Below are positions 19,602-31,100 of a stretch of DNA of 64,000 nucleotides, piece by piece. Each line of letters opens with the position of its first letter. Position 1 is the stretch's first letter. A model generated the notes under the pieces. It was not told the origin of the DNA. It saw only the letters and a program-made list of their open reading frames with translations, and searched no databases. The position numbers and the translations under genes are program-made. Source of the stretch: Rachicladosporium sp. CCFEE 5018 (lineage: Eukaryota; Ascomycota; Dothideomycetes; Cladosporiales; Cladosporiaceae); contig KZ111158.1 in assembly GCA_002077045.2 (NCBI GenBank), positions 71,029 through 135,028 of the forward strand, given 5' to 3'.

Positions 19602-19852
19602 GAGGTGAGGTTGTTATTTTGTGGGTGATGCGAGGACTGGTCTCGTGCATGTCTACATATAGTCAGCAAAGCATAGAGGATCTTAGGGTGCAGAGCCTGC
19701 GAGAAATATAGAGAGTTATAGGCGTTGGCGTCATGTACGCCACAGTGTATACATTGTAACTTGTATAACGGGAAAGCTGTGCTGCTCGCCTGGCGTCTGA
19801 GTCCCAAATACAAGCCCTCGGCACGCTGACCCATCACCTTCGCCACGTAACT

Positions 19853-21148
19853 TCACTCATGCCGCCGCGGCTCTCTCGCCGTGATAGCAACTTCAACAGC
19901 CATAAGCGCCTCGCCCCCAATATCAGGCCACTCGTTCCAGAACCGGGCGACATTCTCCCTCAACTCAGACCCATTAGCACCAAATAGGATCTGCGCTCCA
20001 ACAGCCCATTCCTCTGCAGCTCCACCCTCGATCGTTGCGTCGGGCTCGGATCGGAGCCTGGTTCCATCCGAGAGTTTGGACGTGGTCGCGCTGTCGGAGT
20101 CGCTCCTGTCCGTTGGGGGACGCTGGCCAACGGGAGTCGGGTGTGAGTTGACGGGTGTGTCGAGGTATATGGGTCGGCCGGTCATCGTTTCAGCGGCGCA
20201 GAGCGCTAAGCCTAGCGTGCGGAGGCGATCTCGCAGGGGTTTGCTTAGTGTATCAGTGGCTGCGTCACCGGCTTGGAGCGCTTGATCGGACTTGCTGGAG
20301 TCAGCTCGAGCAAGTACGGGGGGTGTGATGGCACTGTCGAATCTGTGAAGTTTCGGCGGGGCCAGCAGGTTTCGTCCGCTAGTCGAGCGTTCAATTGGCT
20401 CCTCTCCGCTTCGTGTGGGATCTGCCTTTGAACGTCGTGTCGGCGTTTCTGGATCTGCGCGCGGAAAGAATGAGGTGTCCCCGAAGGGTCTGACGAGCTC
20501 GATGGGCTCGTCGGGAGTTTGTGTTGCCGTCAAGCCAGCGACACGCAGGCTACTGAGATCCGGATGAGCACTGATAGGGTAGACCGGTGCGCGGCCACTG
20601 CTGCGAGAAGGATGTCGAAGAGTGGCGTGGAAGTTACTGATTATGGTCGCCGTTGTGCCATGACCGATCAGTGCAGGTGCTCCTAGGGCAAGATTTGACG
20701 AAGCCATGGGAGGGGATTGCAAGGCGATGATGTCCATGCCAGCTTCGTGGCCAAAGTAGTCCGTGCCTACGAAGGTAGCTATCGCACTGCCAATAGCATA
20801 GCCCAGATCAGTATCGAGCTCACTGATGCTTCGGACAGTCGCTGTGTCGTCGTTGCGTAGCGCCTCGAGACCACGTACTATGTTCTCGTCGAGTGGTAAC
20901 GAAGCCTGATGGAGCAGATCGAGCTTCAGGAGATCGAGTGGCGTGAGTTGCGTAACATGCACATGACCCAAATGTAACATTTCCAAGGACTCGTCAACAT
21001 GAATGCTAAGGACCATGAGCCCCAGCGCATCGGGATCTGATGGCGTGTATGTGGCAGGAGGCGGTGGAGGCCATGTCCAGGGCATCTTGACGAGATGCGG
21101 CCGCTGAGCCTGACCGCTCATGTCTCGCCTGTGGGAACCGGGAGACAT
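19853..21148 (-). CDS. uncharacterised protein, 431 residues
   Basis: Long uninterrupted frame from the ATG at 21148 (MSPGSHRRDMSGQAQRPHLV) to 19853. I do not recognise a domain. The first half has a plausibly folded region (DALGLMVLSIHVDESLEMLH, LTPLDLLKLDLLHQASLPLD, DLGYAIGSAIATFVGTDYFG), the middle is serine/proline/arginine-rich and probably disordered (residues about 200-350), and the end has an acidic amphipathic segment (ENVARFWNEWPDIGGEALMA). The frame is open further upstream without an ATG, so an additional 5' exon is possible. Length and amino-acid order argue for a real gene. Confidence 0.65.
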   Translation of the reverse strand: MSPGSHRRDMSGQAQRPHLVKMPWTWPPPPPATYTPSDPDALGLMVLSIHVDESLEMLHLGHVHVTQLTPLDLLKLDLLHQASLPLDENIVRGLEALRNDDTATVRSISELDTDLGYAIGSAIATFVGTDYFGHEAGMDIIALQSPPMASSNLALGAPALIGHGTTATIISNFHATLRHPSRSSGRAPVYPISAHPDLSSLRVAGLTATQTPDEPIELVRPFGDTSFFPRADPETPTRRSKADPTRSGEEPIERSTSGRNLLAPPKLHRFDSAITPPVLARADSSKSDQALQAGDAATDTLSKPLRDRLRTLGLALCAAETMTGRPIYLDTPVNSHPTPVGQRPPTDRSDSDSATTSKLSDGTRLRSEPDATIEGGAAEEWAVGAQILFGANGSELRENVARFWNEWPDIGGEALMAVEVAITAREPRRHE

Positions 21149-22137
21149 TGTCTCCTTGCCCAGATTGCCTTTCGCTGTTCGAAGTGTCGGGGATGATACA
21201 TGTGCGCAGCAAACGCTGACCTGGCTGGAGGATGTAGCAGTCGAGCCCCTAAGCTGAGATGTGACGAGAGACTGTCTGTGAAGCACCGTTCAGATGGCAG
21301 ATAATGCTACTTAAGCGTGACTGTTTGCGGAATAGCGAAGCTGATCACGGTTTGGGACCGCAAACTTGTGGTTGATACTCTTGTTACGCTTCTGCGAAAC
21401 ATGTGGGCGTACAACAGCCCGGAGCGAAAAACTGTCGAAAATGCCACGAGTGATGGAGTGGATATGTAGCACCTACCTGTCGTAGCAGTGGAGCCATAGC
21501 GGGCGGCTGAAACAGTCTATACCGGTGCACACTAGATAGCTTACCCCAGTCCGCTCATTATTGGAGAGAGCTGCGAATGTTCGCCGCGACATCGCCACAA
21601 GTCGCCAATTTGGCCAGACGCTTGTGTGGCCGTGGCGTCGCGGAGTGGCATTCCGAGCCGCATCAGTAGATCTCCCACACAAGCACGTAGCATAGGGCTA
21701 CAGGCTTGAAGATGAAGTCGGGTGTCAAAGCTATCGCCCGTGCCCAGACACCGCTCATGCGCGAGTGGTTCGACGTTGTTGAACAGCCTTCGTGAGACGC
21801 CGCGGTGTTCCGGGAAATGAGTCAGTAGTGGACAACGTATCTTCAGGCCAAATCGTTGTGATGAGATTCCGATGGGCCATGGATGGCAATGCTCAGCCTG
21901 AAGTTGATAAACGTGAGGCATCCATCGCAGGGCAAGACAGAGCCCTATATACACGGAGCTAGGATAGGTTGTTGATCTTCGTCTATTTTGGAGAATCTGG
22001 CAAATGACTACATTGCATCGAACATTGCATATCAGAGGCTAATTTGTACAAGTCTATGTTTATTGTCATGCTCATTACTGCGCCCAGAACCATACTCATC
22101 CATCAAGATCACTGCTACTTTCAGATGTCGTGTACAA
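21149..22137. other. gene-free stretch
   Basis: 989 bp. The left part is the upstream region of the unknown gene at 19853-21148; the right part is the 3' flank of DRE2. Short open frames (for example 21541-21954, minus) have no recognisable domains. Nothing else seen. Confidence 0.4.
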
Positions 22138-23249
22138 TCACAGCTGGACCTCATTATTCAGCAGCCTGACCTCCTCGCCAGGCTTGAAGGCTGGCAGGCC
22201 GATATAAGGGCAGCCATCGCATCTGAAAGCATCTCCCAACGCGCAGTTGCCACACGAGCCGACCTTGCCTTGCACGGTGAAATCGACTTCGGTGAGATCG
22301 TTGGCGGTAAGCTTCGCTAGACTGGCATCGGCATTTGCTCTCTTCTCCTTGTCCTCAGCTTCGATCCGCTGGGCAAGACCGCAGGAGCAGTCTTTGCAGG
22401 CCCGCCTTCGCTTGGTGTTGGGTTTGCATGCATCGGCTGTGAAATGTGTTAGTATGTCGATCTAAAGAAGTGGTCAAGGCTCGCGCAGCACTCACGTATC
22501 ACAAGTGGCTTCCTCCTATCCTCCTCCGTCAGCAGCGAGTCCGGATCAATCTTCTCCGCCCGCTCCAACTCTTCGTTACTAGGAATCTCCAAGTCGTCAT
22601 CCTCATCCTCGTCGTAGTCCATATCCAGGTCGTCACTCGTATCGATGAAGCCCACTCCCGCAGGTGTCACTTTCATCACCCCATTGCCACTTGCACGCTC
22701 TCCAGAGATTCCTTCACTCTTCCTCTTCGCAGTGCTTACAGCCTCCACCCCATTTGCCGGCACAGCAGCAACGTCGGCCTTTTTCCGTCCGCCGAAGCTA
22801 AGCTTCACAGTCTGCTCCCCAGCTGACTTGACCTTCCTCATCGCCGGTCCCTCGCCCTCCACAAGTCCCCCGAGGATTAGCTCCGTCCTGTCCCGTGCTT
22901 CCAGTGCCCCACTTTGCGGCTTCAGCACTCCGCCCTCTCTCAGACTTCGCACAATCTTCGAGACTGCCTCTCGGTCAAGCTCCGCCTCGCTCTGCACAGG
23001 CCCACCTACATTTGTAAGCAGCAGCACAAGATCATATGTCGCCTCTGGCAGTGCTACAAGGCCTAGTGCAAGCCGGTCGAGCATCTGAATGTCTGTCGCC
23101 TTGCGATCTTGAGCCTCCAGAATGCGATTCAGTGCCTCTGGATGTGCAGCTACTGAGGGTGGGGCGAGGAGGAGGGTCCGCTGCGAGGTGGCGTTCGAAG
23201 AGGACATGTCGAAGTCGGACGTATTGTCCAGGAGTACTGCGGGCGCCAT
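22138..23249 (-). CDS. DRE2: Fe-S cluster assembly protein Dre2 (anamorsin)
   Basis: Electron carrier of the cytosolic Fe-S assembly pathway, partner of the diflavin reductase Tah18. Two exons: 22496-23249 and 22138-22436, with a 59-bp intron (GTGAGT donor, ACTAAC branch, TTCACAG end), giving 350 residues. The N-terminal half is the degenerate methyltransferase-like domain (MAPAVLLDN onward). The linker is acidic (SDDLDMDYDEDEDDDLEIPS). The C-terminal cysteine motifs are intact: C-x8-C-x2-C-x-C in CKPNTKRRRACKDCSCG (2Fe-2S site) and twin C-x2-C spaced by seven in CGNCALGDAFRCDGC. The intron splits the sequence between LVI and PDACKP. Its start lies 223 bp from that of the membrane protein at 23473, head to head. 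Confidence 0.96.
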
Positions 23250-23472
23250 TAACAAGATGCCAAGTCGATATTTTGTGCGAGATAGGTAAGATACTGTGCA
23301 TGAACTTGTCGCAATTGAAGTGCATATGAGTGGTGCTTGCCGACTGATGATCAAGCATCCACTTCAAATTCTGGCCGAGGTCGGAGACACGACTCTTGGA
23401 CGCGACCTCACTTCATTGACGACAAGGTTGTATATGCTATACGCGTTGCAGCAAGCAAGCTGCAGCTTCAAG
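23250..23472. promoter_or_regulatory. compact bidirectional promoter, DRE2 / membrane protein
   Basis: Only 223 bp separate the two divergent ATGs (23249 minus, 23473 plus), so both promoters and 5' UTRs must overlap. No clear TATA box. Confidence 0.5.
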
Positions 23473-24582
23473 ATGGTTCCATGGCAGACGTAGGTTGCTT
23501 ATGTCTCATTACTACTGCTGAATCTGCTGGGCTAATTCCGCCACAGCATACAGTCTTTACTTATCTTCTTCGGCCCCTGGCTCATCCCGCGTGTCCTCTC
23601 CACATACCGCAGCATTCGGTCGCGGCCACAGTCTAGCTTACGCCCAGTATCACCAAAGACCCAGCTGGCATTGACTGTGCTGTTTCTTTCGGGGCTTGCT
23701 GCGCTACTGTCTACCCTGCCTCTTTTCCAACCCAAGAACATCTTCCGCGTGACGGAATCTCGACTGCAGACTCCAGGAGGTGTGCTCCTGACTCGCCTAA
23801 AAGCTCTACGACCTCTCACATCGGCAGACGAGCGACTGCGTACGATCTTCGATCAGGGTGGTCTCGATGCGCGTCTATTGTACGCTCGTTTCGGCCCAGA
23901 CGCCCTGCTGAACTGCAATTTCTGCAAGCCCAGCGAGCGGAATGCAGAGTCAGCATATTTCCTCTATGCTGTTCCTGCGCTGCTGATACCGCATGTCTTG
24001 CACCTGATCGCACTGGGTATCACGACTTCAGCCTCCATCTGTGGCGTTGAAGGATCCCGCTGGCGAGTGCAAGCTTGTATCGCCGGAGTGCTTATCGCCG
24101 CGGCAGAGATCTACATCGTGGCCAATTACGACAACACCAACAATCAACGCAGCACTCGCGTCAGTGAGATCGACTTCCTCGCCTGGAAAGTGCCTGTCTT
24201 CCGCGGACTCGCTATTGCGGCCTTCGACGGTGTTCTAGGCTGGGTCATCTGGCTACAAGCTACCGGTCGTGCCTTTCTCACTCCGCCTCCGATGGCCGAG
24301 AAGCTCAGAGATCATGGCAAAGTGCTCGATCAGCTGCTCGCAAAGACTCGGAGTCTCGGCGTGGTCAAGAACGGCATTGCGAGAGACGCTGAACTAAAAG
24401 GCAAGGTCGATGCGTACTGGAGGAAAGATGCGGAGGTGATGCGCAGTGTACTCGAGGAGCCTGAGGTGCTTCAAGCGCAACGTGCGGCTCTGAGACGTAT
24501 TGACCCCGTGCAGCTTGATCGAGAGGCAGGTGGGTTCGTCGAGGGGATCTTGAGCGGCGTTACTCTAGGCGCCGGGTCCTGA
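23473..24582 (+). CDS. conserved fungal multi-pass membrane protein, unknown function
   Basis: Two exons: a 17-nt first exon 23473-23489 (MVPWQ plus two bases) and 23547-24582, with a 57-bp intron (GTAGGT donor, GCTAAT branch, CCACAG end), giving 350 residues. The spliced start MVPWQTIQSLLIFFGPWLIP has no alternative ATG in the second exon frame near its beginning. Hydrophobic segments appear at about residues 6-22, 50-70 (LALTVLFLSGLAALLSTLPL), 140-165 (YFLYAVPALLIPHVLHLIAL), 178-200 and 225-245. The charged tail (after FLTPPPMAEKLRDHG) is soluble. I recognise the type as a widespread filamentous-fungal protein but know no function. The shared promoter with DRE2 is the only contextual hint. 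Confidence 0.78.
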
Positions 24583-24845
24583 AGTGCGCCAGCGGCATGT
24601 CATGGTCTGATGCAGAATGGATCTCTAGAGAGCCCTCAGGATCGGCGCCTTCGACTACAGTACCAAGAAACACTCCCACAACGATGTGAAGTGGAAGGTA
24701 CCTACTGACAGCACACGTCATGCTCAGGAGACTGCCATTCCATTCACTTCCCGGAATCACGTCCGTGCGCTGCTAGCGTCTTGGCTTTTCCAGCCTTGGC
24801 TACTTGTTGCAACATCTCCTTGGTCGCTCGAAAGCATCACAAACC

Positions 24846-24851
24846 TATAAA
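24846..24851 (+). promoter_or_regulatory. TATAAA box
   Basis: TATAAA 31 bp before the ATG at 24877. This is close for a TATA box, implying a very short leader if it is used. Confidence 0.3.
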
Positions 24852-24876
24852 CACTGAACACCAAACACACCGCGAC

Positions 24877-25317
24877 ATGGACATGGACACTTCGGAAGGC
24901 GCTCAGATGCGCATCAAACGTTCCGCCGCCGGCGAATACGACCACAGCCATTATCTTGATTCCTCCCTGTCCGGGTTGGCAGATGCTCCGATGCCGTGGG
25001 CCATGTCTTCGGCTGTTGCGGTCGCTGTCTCTGAGGATGACTTCCTCGACACTGCCGGCCTCGAGGCTTCATGGGGCTTCGACTTCACCCCTGCCAATAC
25101 CACCGTGACGACCGCGCACGCTATTCAGCTATGGTCCGACATCGCAGATGACGATTTGGACATGCCTGCGATGACGGTTTTCGATGTGTCCGGCCTCGAG
25201 ACGGCCGAGGGTGCTGCCACTACCGTTCCTGGCAGCGAGCCGGTTGAGGCTCCGAGGACGACTAATACTGGCAGCCACCTCTTCGACCGTTTTGCATGTC
25301 CTCTGGGCTTACATTGA
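24877..25317 (+). CDS. small acidic hypothetical protein
   Basis: 146 residues from MDMDTSEGAQMRIKRSAAGE, with a good start context (cgacATGG). The product is acidic and rich in A, D, S and T (SSAVAVAVSEDDFLDTAGLE, AIQLWSDIADDDLDMPAMTV). No signal peptide, transmembrane segment or known domain. The composition is more protein-like than the opposite strand, but no family supports it. It ends 100 bp before the F-box-like gene. It could be the first exon of something larger. Confidence 0.35.
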   Translation: MDMDTSEGAQMRIKRSAAGEYDHSHYLDSSLSGLADAPMPWAMSSAVAVAVSEDDFLDTAGLEASWGFDFTPANTTVTTAHAIQLWSDIADDDLDMPAMTVFDVSGLETAEGAATTVPGSEPVEAPRTTNTGSHLFDRFACPLGLH

Positions 25318-25417
25318 GCACATCGCATGTGCAATTGGGCATGCAGTGAGTTCGAGTCCTTTATCATAAACTGTGACCTGAGACTGATTCAACCTAGACA
25401 ACGCTGTTACATTACGC

Positions 25418-26077
25418 ATGCCAGCTATGCACTGCTCGGTCTACGAACCGGTGGCGAAGCCAGGACGCTATGTGCCAAAACACGCTACGCCACCAGAACC
25501 GTCGGACTCGGCTCTTCCACGACTATGCGCTCACTACGCCTCATTGCGAAGGGAGTACACTTCGATCAGGATGGCCCAGTCATTAGAAGCCCAGGACAGC
25601 ATGCTCTTCCGCCTACCAGCTGAATTGCGCAACGAGATTTACGATCTCGTGATCCACTCCGCACTCGCACACGACGCCACGATTACCGGGATGACAGAGC
25701 CGCGTCATCTTCGCATGCCACATGCGATGGCAACACTCCCAGCCAAGGCCACCAACACACAAATCCCGTCCGCTTGCAAGCCAGTTCCAGCTCTGCTGTT
25801 GACCTGCAAGCTCATTCGCAAGGAGGCGATCGAGCTGTCCACCACCGCCGTGGACAGCGAGTTGCAGAGAAGTGTGGCGGACCTCGGTGTCTTCTGGACT
25901 GATCTCGGCGCTTTAAGCAAGGAGGCCTGCGCGAAGCGCTGGTCCGTTCAAATGCGTGAAGATGCCAAGAGCTGGAACAGCCTACAAGCTGCAGCGATCG
26001 GGAGATGGTGCAAAGCGCTGCGTGAGTTGAAAAAGTCTGGCGAAGCAGCACTCGAGACTGTTAAGTACAAGTGGTAA
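25418..26077 (+). CDS. small F-box-like protein
   Basis: 219 residues from the ATG at 25418, or 168 from the ATG at 25571 (MAQSLEAQDSMLF), which matches the short N-termini of relatives in this window and may be the true start. The core FRLPAELRNEIYDLV is an F-box-like/2EXR-type helix pair, followed by PALLLTCKLIRKEAIEL, equivalent to the CxxLRxE block of other fungal members. The C-terminal half is helical and basic (KRWSVQMREDAKSWNSLQAA). First of three same-strand relatives within 2.8 kb. Function unknown; F-box proteins generally serve SCF ubiquitin ligases, but no substrate module is visible. Confidence 0.68.
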   Translation: MPAMHCSVYEPVAKPGRYVPKHATPPEPSDSALPRLCAHYASLRREYTSIRMAQSLEAQDSMLFRLPAELRNEIYDLVIHSALAHDATITGMTEPRHLRMPHAMATLPAKATNTQIPSACKPVPALLLTCKLIRKEAIELSTTAVDSELQRSVADLGVFWTDLGALSKEACAKRWSVQMREDAKSWNSLQAAAIGRWCKALRELKKSGEAALETVKYKW

Positions 26078-26547
26078 CGGCAAAGAGATGCGGATGCGTG
26101 AGTTGGCGGAGTCCAAGGAGAAGGCTGCGAGCACGAGCAACGGTAGAAGCGGTGGGTCGATCCTGGGACATCTCGAACCGGCTTCGACATAAACCCCAGG
26201 TGGTACCCCTGGGTCGTTGGCTGAAGTCATGAATGATGCGGCAATATTCTGGAGACGTTGTGTTGAAGACAGTGTGCTCGGTTTCTTTCACGAAAGGTAG
26301 TAGCACATGCGTGCTGTCTTTACTTCTTCACGTGTCCTCACGAGACATCAGCTAGGTGTCGCTCCTTCCATGTTAGCACGCGTTCCTATGTTGACACTAT
26401 TGTCAGCCGCTGACCTCTTGTCGTGCTTCTCATCATCAACATCGACCAATAACACATCGTCCACAACAGACTACCACATCCACTGCCGCTGGTTCTTCTC
26501 GCTGTCTTGTTAGGGTAGGGTCGAAGGGATCACTGACACATCTCAAG
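26078..26547. other. spacer between F-box-like genes
   Basis: 470 bp, no gene recognised. Holds the promoter of the gene at 26548. Confidence 0.35.
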
Positions 26548-27051
26548 ATGAAGCACAAGGCGATCATGAAGTTCCGCCATCAGCCGACCAGGTCATGCAA
26601 AGCCATACATGCCCTGTCAGTCAAACACACACCACCACTCTCCCGCCTTCCACCAGAGCTACGCGACATGATCTACGAGCTTGTCGGACACTCCACCCTC
26701 AACGAAGCCAGAACCCTCGGTTTCAAGACTCCTTCCAAATCCTTCGCCCTCCTCCGCGCCAGTCAGCAACTCCGCCTCGAAGCCAAGTCCAGCTGGAGTC
26801 AGGTGCTTGATGCCGAAGTCAACCGTTCGAGCGAAGAGACTCAGCAAGTACAGGCAATTTGCGACATCGTGCGGAAGTGGCTCGTGGCGCGGTTGCGCAA
26901 TGACCCGAATCTACTCCACGACAGAGTCTCTCTGCGACTTTACTATCTACGGAAGGCGTTTTTGATGGCTATGGAGGAAATGGAGCAGTGGAAGGGCGGA
27001 TTGCAGATGCTGTGTATTGAGATGTACGAGATGAGGGCGGAGTGGCCCTGA
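26548..27051 (+). CDS. small F-box-like protein
   Basis: 167 residues, single exon, ATG at 26548 (MKHKAIMKFRHQPTRSCKAI). Core SRLPPELRDMIYELVGHSTL at about residue 33 followed by FALLRASQQLRLEAKSSW, the same two-block layout as the neighbours. The C-terminal third is an amphipathic helix region (RLYYLRKAFLMAMEEMEQWK). The protein is too short for WD40 or LRR substrate repeats. Same strand and family as the genes at 25418 and 27666. Confidence 0.72.
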   Translation: MKHKAIMKFRHQPTRSCKAIHALSVKHTPPLSRLPPELRDMIYELVGHSTLNEARTLGFKTPSKSFALLRASQQLRLEAKSSWSQVLDAEVNRSSEETQQVQAICDIVRKWLVARLRNDPNLLHDRVSLRLYYLRKAFLMAMEEMEQWKGGLQMLCIEMYEMRAEWP

Positions 27052-27665
27052 GGAGTGATAGTGGGGAGCCAGGTGGCTCCCGCCACCCCGGGTTGGGATG
27101 GAAGGTCGAGGGCTTGAGCATCGGACCCGGAGCTAGATCAATGTGCGACTTGGTGGGATGCCAGGAGGGTGCTGCAGCGGAACCGATGCTGGGCCACAAC
27201 GTCTTCGGAGAGTGAAGAGGTTGGTTGTAAGAGTCTAAGGCAGTCTCGCAAAGGCTAGGGCCTGGGAATCAGTCCGAAGGGGTGCTTAAGATTAGCTTTT
27301 GTGGGTTGGTTCTTTGCTCTCTCCAAACTGACTTCGTTTTCGTGCTTCCTCTGTGAGTGCAAGGCCCTCTTCGTTCCTTCTTCGTGACTCTATGCTCAAT
27401 TAGCGCCTTGGCATGAAGACGCACCGGATGTTCTGATGTTCCTACTTCCTTAGTCGTGACACCAAACCGACTGCTACCTCGGAGCACGACTGCGAAGTAA
27501 CGCAGGGCGCAAACATGACCGAGCACGGTAAGAGACCTAAAACTGCATAGAGTCCCACAGGTCTGACCATCCATAGAAGTCTCATCGTGTAAGCAATCCG
27601 CTCTGCTTGCGCATACCATCGGCGCCAACCAAAATGGGCTCGGCGACCAGTCTGGAGTCAGAGTG
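27052..27665. other. spacer between F-box-like genes
   Basis: 614 bp without a recognised gene; contains the promoter of the gene at 27666. Confidence 0.35.
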
Positions 27666-28139
27666 ATGGAAACCGATTCCTCGCAAATTGAATCGAGTCC
27701 ATCGCCCCTGCCTGCACGACTTCTTCAGCTCCCACCCGAGCTGCGCCTCATGACTTACGATTTGTTCTTCGCCGCTACGCTGTCACAGGACCATGATCTG
27801 ATCAAGAAAGCTTGTTACCCGCTACCACCTCTGTTTCGAGTTTGCAGTATTGTCCGCAACGAAGCTCTCGCACCATGGAAGAGGTGGATGACTCGGACGT
27901 ACGGAACAGAGAAGCTAGAGGTCTTCTGGCATAAGCGGATCACGGCCGAAATGAGTCTCATCTTACGCGAACGAGGAGGCGTGGAGGTGTTTCCGCGGGA
28001 CAACGCTCTCATGGTGTGGACCTTGACTGCGCGGTACCGTTTGCTGAGAATGACGACCCTAGTATGGTGTTTCGCGGTGATTGCGAACAGCAGTGGTGAT
28101 ATCGAGGCGTATCTGCCCTCGACTGAATGGGAGCAGTGA
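27666..28139 (+). CDS. small F-box-like protein
   Basis: 157 residues from the ATG at 27666 (METDSSQIESSPSPLPARLL). Core LQLPPELRLMTYDLFFAATL followed by PPLFRVCSIVRNEALAPW, again F-box-like plus the cysteine/arginine block. The rest (TLTARYRLLRMTTLVWCFAV) is helical and more hydrophobic than in the relatives, but too short and charged-flanked for a confident membrane call. Last member of the three-gene group. Confidence 0.68.
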   Translation: METDSSQIESSPSPLPARLLQLPPELRLMTYDLFFAATLSQDHDLIKKACYPLPPLFRVCSIVRNEALAPWKRWMTRTYGTEKLEVFWHKRITAEMSLILRERGGVEVFPRDNALMVWTLTARYRLLRMTTLVWCFAVIANSSGDIEAYLPSTEWEQ

Positions 28140-31100
28140 AGCACATCTGGCGCGACGAGCCATGATGTCGACGACTAGACTGTACGAAATGGAGGACGAA
28201 ACACGGAGTGAGGAGCGAAGAGCGAGCTTTCGTGGGATGTGGCTCGAACCGAAGCACGTGTGTCTATTTGTCGGTCCAGACTCGGTGGGTCAGCAAGCAT
28301 CCTCGAGCCAAGGCATTGAAAGGGGTCACGGTCCAGCCAGTCTATGCTCTCAACGAGGTCGTCGCATATCTTGTGCTCCTCGATAGTCACTCATATTCGA
28401 AGCGATTTTTGAACGTGTCAGTGTCACCTGCTTCACTTCTCCTTGAAGAATGTGACCCGGCTAGCGCCCTTGGCATCAAATCCACCGAGCTTCCTTTGTT
28501 GTCAGTGGTTCAGTTCACTCACTGAAGCCCATTTTATCGGTGGGCAACATCGCTGGCGTCGTATGGTAGCATGGCGAGCACAAGTGAGGCATAACAGTCT
28601 GCTAGTATGTTCGCTAGAGCTGACTCTCTCCTAGCATCGGTCCAGCCTGGAGTGCAGTTAATGGACGCGCATTTGATCACCACAGCCGACAATGAGGTTT
28701 ATAGTAGTCCCGAGAATGCGTCGAAACTGTGCCTAGCAACGCTCCCGAGTATGCGCAACAGCCCAAGTTCATATCAAAGACCCAATAGCACACTGTGTCT
28801 CGAAAGGTTCGAGGCAAGCGATCGGGGCGTCGATTGGCAATGGCCGGTCATGACATGAATACGTATGGCGCATTGGGAGGCTTTCCAGGGCTTTTTACGC
28901 CTCTGACCCGGATGCATCGATCGTGCGAAGCGGCAAAGTTGAGAGCCTGCCGATCCAATGAGTGCGACGGAGAAGCGAGGATATTCAAGCAGCCGCAACG
29001 TCGATTCAGTACGTCAGGGGTGTGCCACGGAAACAGGCATTTAGTACAGGCTCGAAGTGGTATTGTAGGGCAGAGCAGTGTTTGGAGCATCCTTGCCGAG
29101 GCAGCGAGCTCACTCCCATAGCTTCCGGTCCGCACCACAATGTGGGTGGGGCGCACCGCTTCTTGATCTCCACGAGCCGTTATGGTGCCACGAGTTGTAT
29201 TGTAGGGGGGATTCGTTACACAAGGCAATCACATTCAGTGCCGCTTTCATTTTGCGTTGGTTCCTCACCGAAGAATTCATGGTAGGATCGTCATCCGGTT
29301 TGTTGCCGGTTTCCAGGATTGGTTGCCTAAACTCGGTGGATGGGTCTTTGTCCAACTACTTGGATAAGTCTCGTGAAGAACCGAAGACATGGAGACATAC
29401 TGCAAGTGGCCCTGGCCTTGGCACACGCAGCACTCTTACTCGCTAATTGCTACCACGTGGGTGACGCACGCAGCGTCCAGGTCATGTGTGGGCGAGCGTG
29501 ATGCTGTACATGGGAGGGACCACCGCAATTGGAGACACATGTATCACCGAAGCCCTTCGGCGTGATGGTCCATCGCAATAGGTACAGGCGAATGCTGAAT
29601 TTGCTCCAGGACAGGCCCATAGAACCAGAGGCGGCATTTCCCTTCTTGGCCATACAAGCGGCACCCCGTCAGGCGTCGGCGGACGGCGCCCAACACAGCA
29701 CCAAAGGATCCAGCGTTGACTTGCCCACGAAGCCTTTAAACAGGCACGTGCAACGCCAGCGGACAACACGTTGCATCTCAACCTCTGGCCAGATTCGCCG
29801 AGACGGTGCCTTTACAGCCGGATGGCTTCGCGGGTGGTGCCCTCCACCTGCACCTGGAACACATTTGACACATATTCTCGTACTGCGAAAGGGCTTGCAT
29901 CGGCGTTGAGATGAGGTCTGACTCCTTTCGCTCCTCGACGAGACCGAGAAGTCCGGCGTGCTCCACCCGACGGAGTCAATCATCCGAGAACCGCGCCGAA
30001 GTGGTGGTTCTGGCCAGCCAATGCCGTGATGCCATTTTGAACAGCAATTGCGATAGATAGCAACACTGTATGTGTAACATGGAGCAAGTGAGGTCCCTGG
30101 GCTCCTTGCCTTTCGCGGCGCGGAGTTGGAGTAAGTACTGTAGCAACCCCTGGTATGCACAGAGATAAAGCCCGTAGTCTCGGGATTGCTGCAGCGTGGT
30201 TCGGGATGACTTGCCAAGCATAGCTAACTCGAAGAGGCAAGGTTGTGGAAGGTTTCTGGAAGGAACTCAGATCCGCCCTATGGCATGATCACTCCACTGG
30301 CAAGCATGACACGAAGTTGCCTGCATGCGGGCCCGAGAGGGCGTCCGCATAGGCTGGTAGCCTGATGGATGAGACCATAGTGTGCACTCCGAGATCTCGT
30401 CCCAGTAGATGCGAAGACCAACGCCTGGTACATGATCGACAAAACCTTCCCGGTAGCCAGATACTAGAGTTTGCTCCCCTTGCGCACAGAGTTTCTCTGC
30501 ACGATCTCTCCCCACACTAACTCATAAGCGTCCATCACGCTGGGAGAAGGCCATCGGCGATCAGGACAAAGAGTCTCAGACTCGCAGCCAGGCACCCTGT
30601 CAGCGGTAAGTCAGCCGCAGGCAGGCACTGCGGAGACTCTCGCGCCATCGTTTTGCAGCAGCAGCTCCTGACTGTCAACCTAGCGCGAGACCGCAGCAAA
30701 GTGGATGCTTCTCCCCTCCCAGCGCCAGCGAACCACATGCTTGCACAGGTGGAGCAGCGTGAAAAGGGCGCAGCTGCTAGGCTGCTTTGTCTCCTAGCGC
30801 CGCGTTTCGAATGCTTGTCGGGCACGCGGTGATTGGCTTCGAAGGGCGGCTTCTGCGGGAGAAGGCATGTAGATGCATGCCTTTCGCAGTGGCTCTGGCG
30901 TAACTCTGCAGTAGCATGGTGGTGGTGTCTTGCTCTACTCGCGCTGTCGTCTCTTCGATCTCACCCGTGACTAATGAGACAATCGAACCCTGTTGTTGCT
31001 GATCCATTCTGTTGTGCCACGAGGCAAAATCGCGACACGGCCAGGCCTGCATCTTCGCTTCACCATTCCCAGGCGGCCCCAGCTAGTCACCGTCAGCCCT

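Noticed and set aside
25320..25350. GAGTTCGAGTCC resembling a tRNA B box
   Set aside because: No matching A box or cloverleaf can be formed upstream or downstream.
29669..30217. 182-codon minus-strand frame
   Set aside because: No domain, many cysteines and arginines in shuffled order, no sensible start context; overlapped by other frames.
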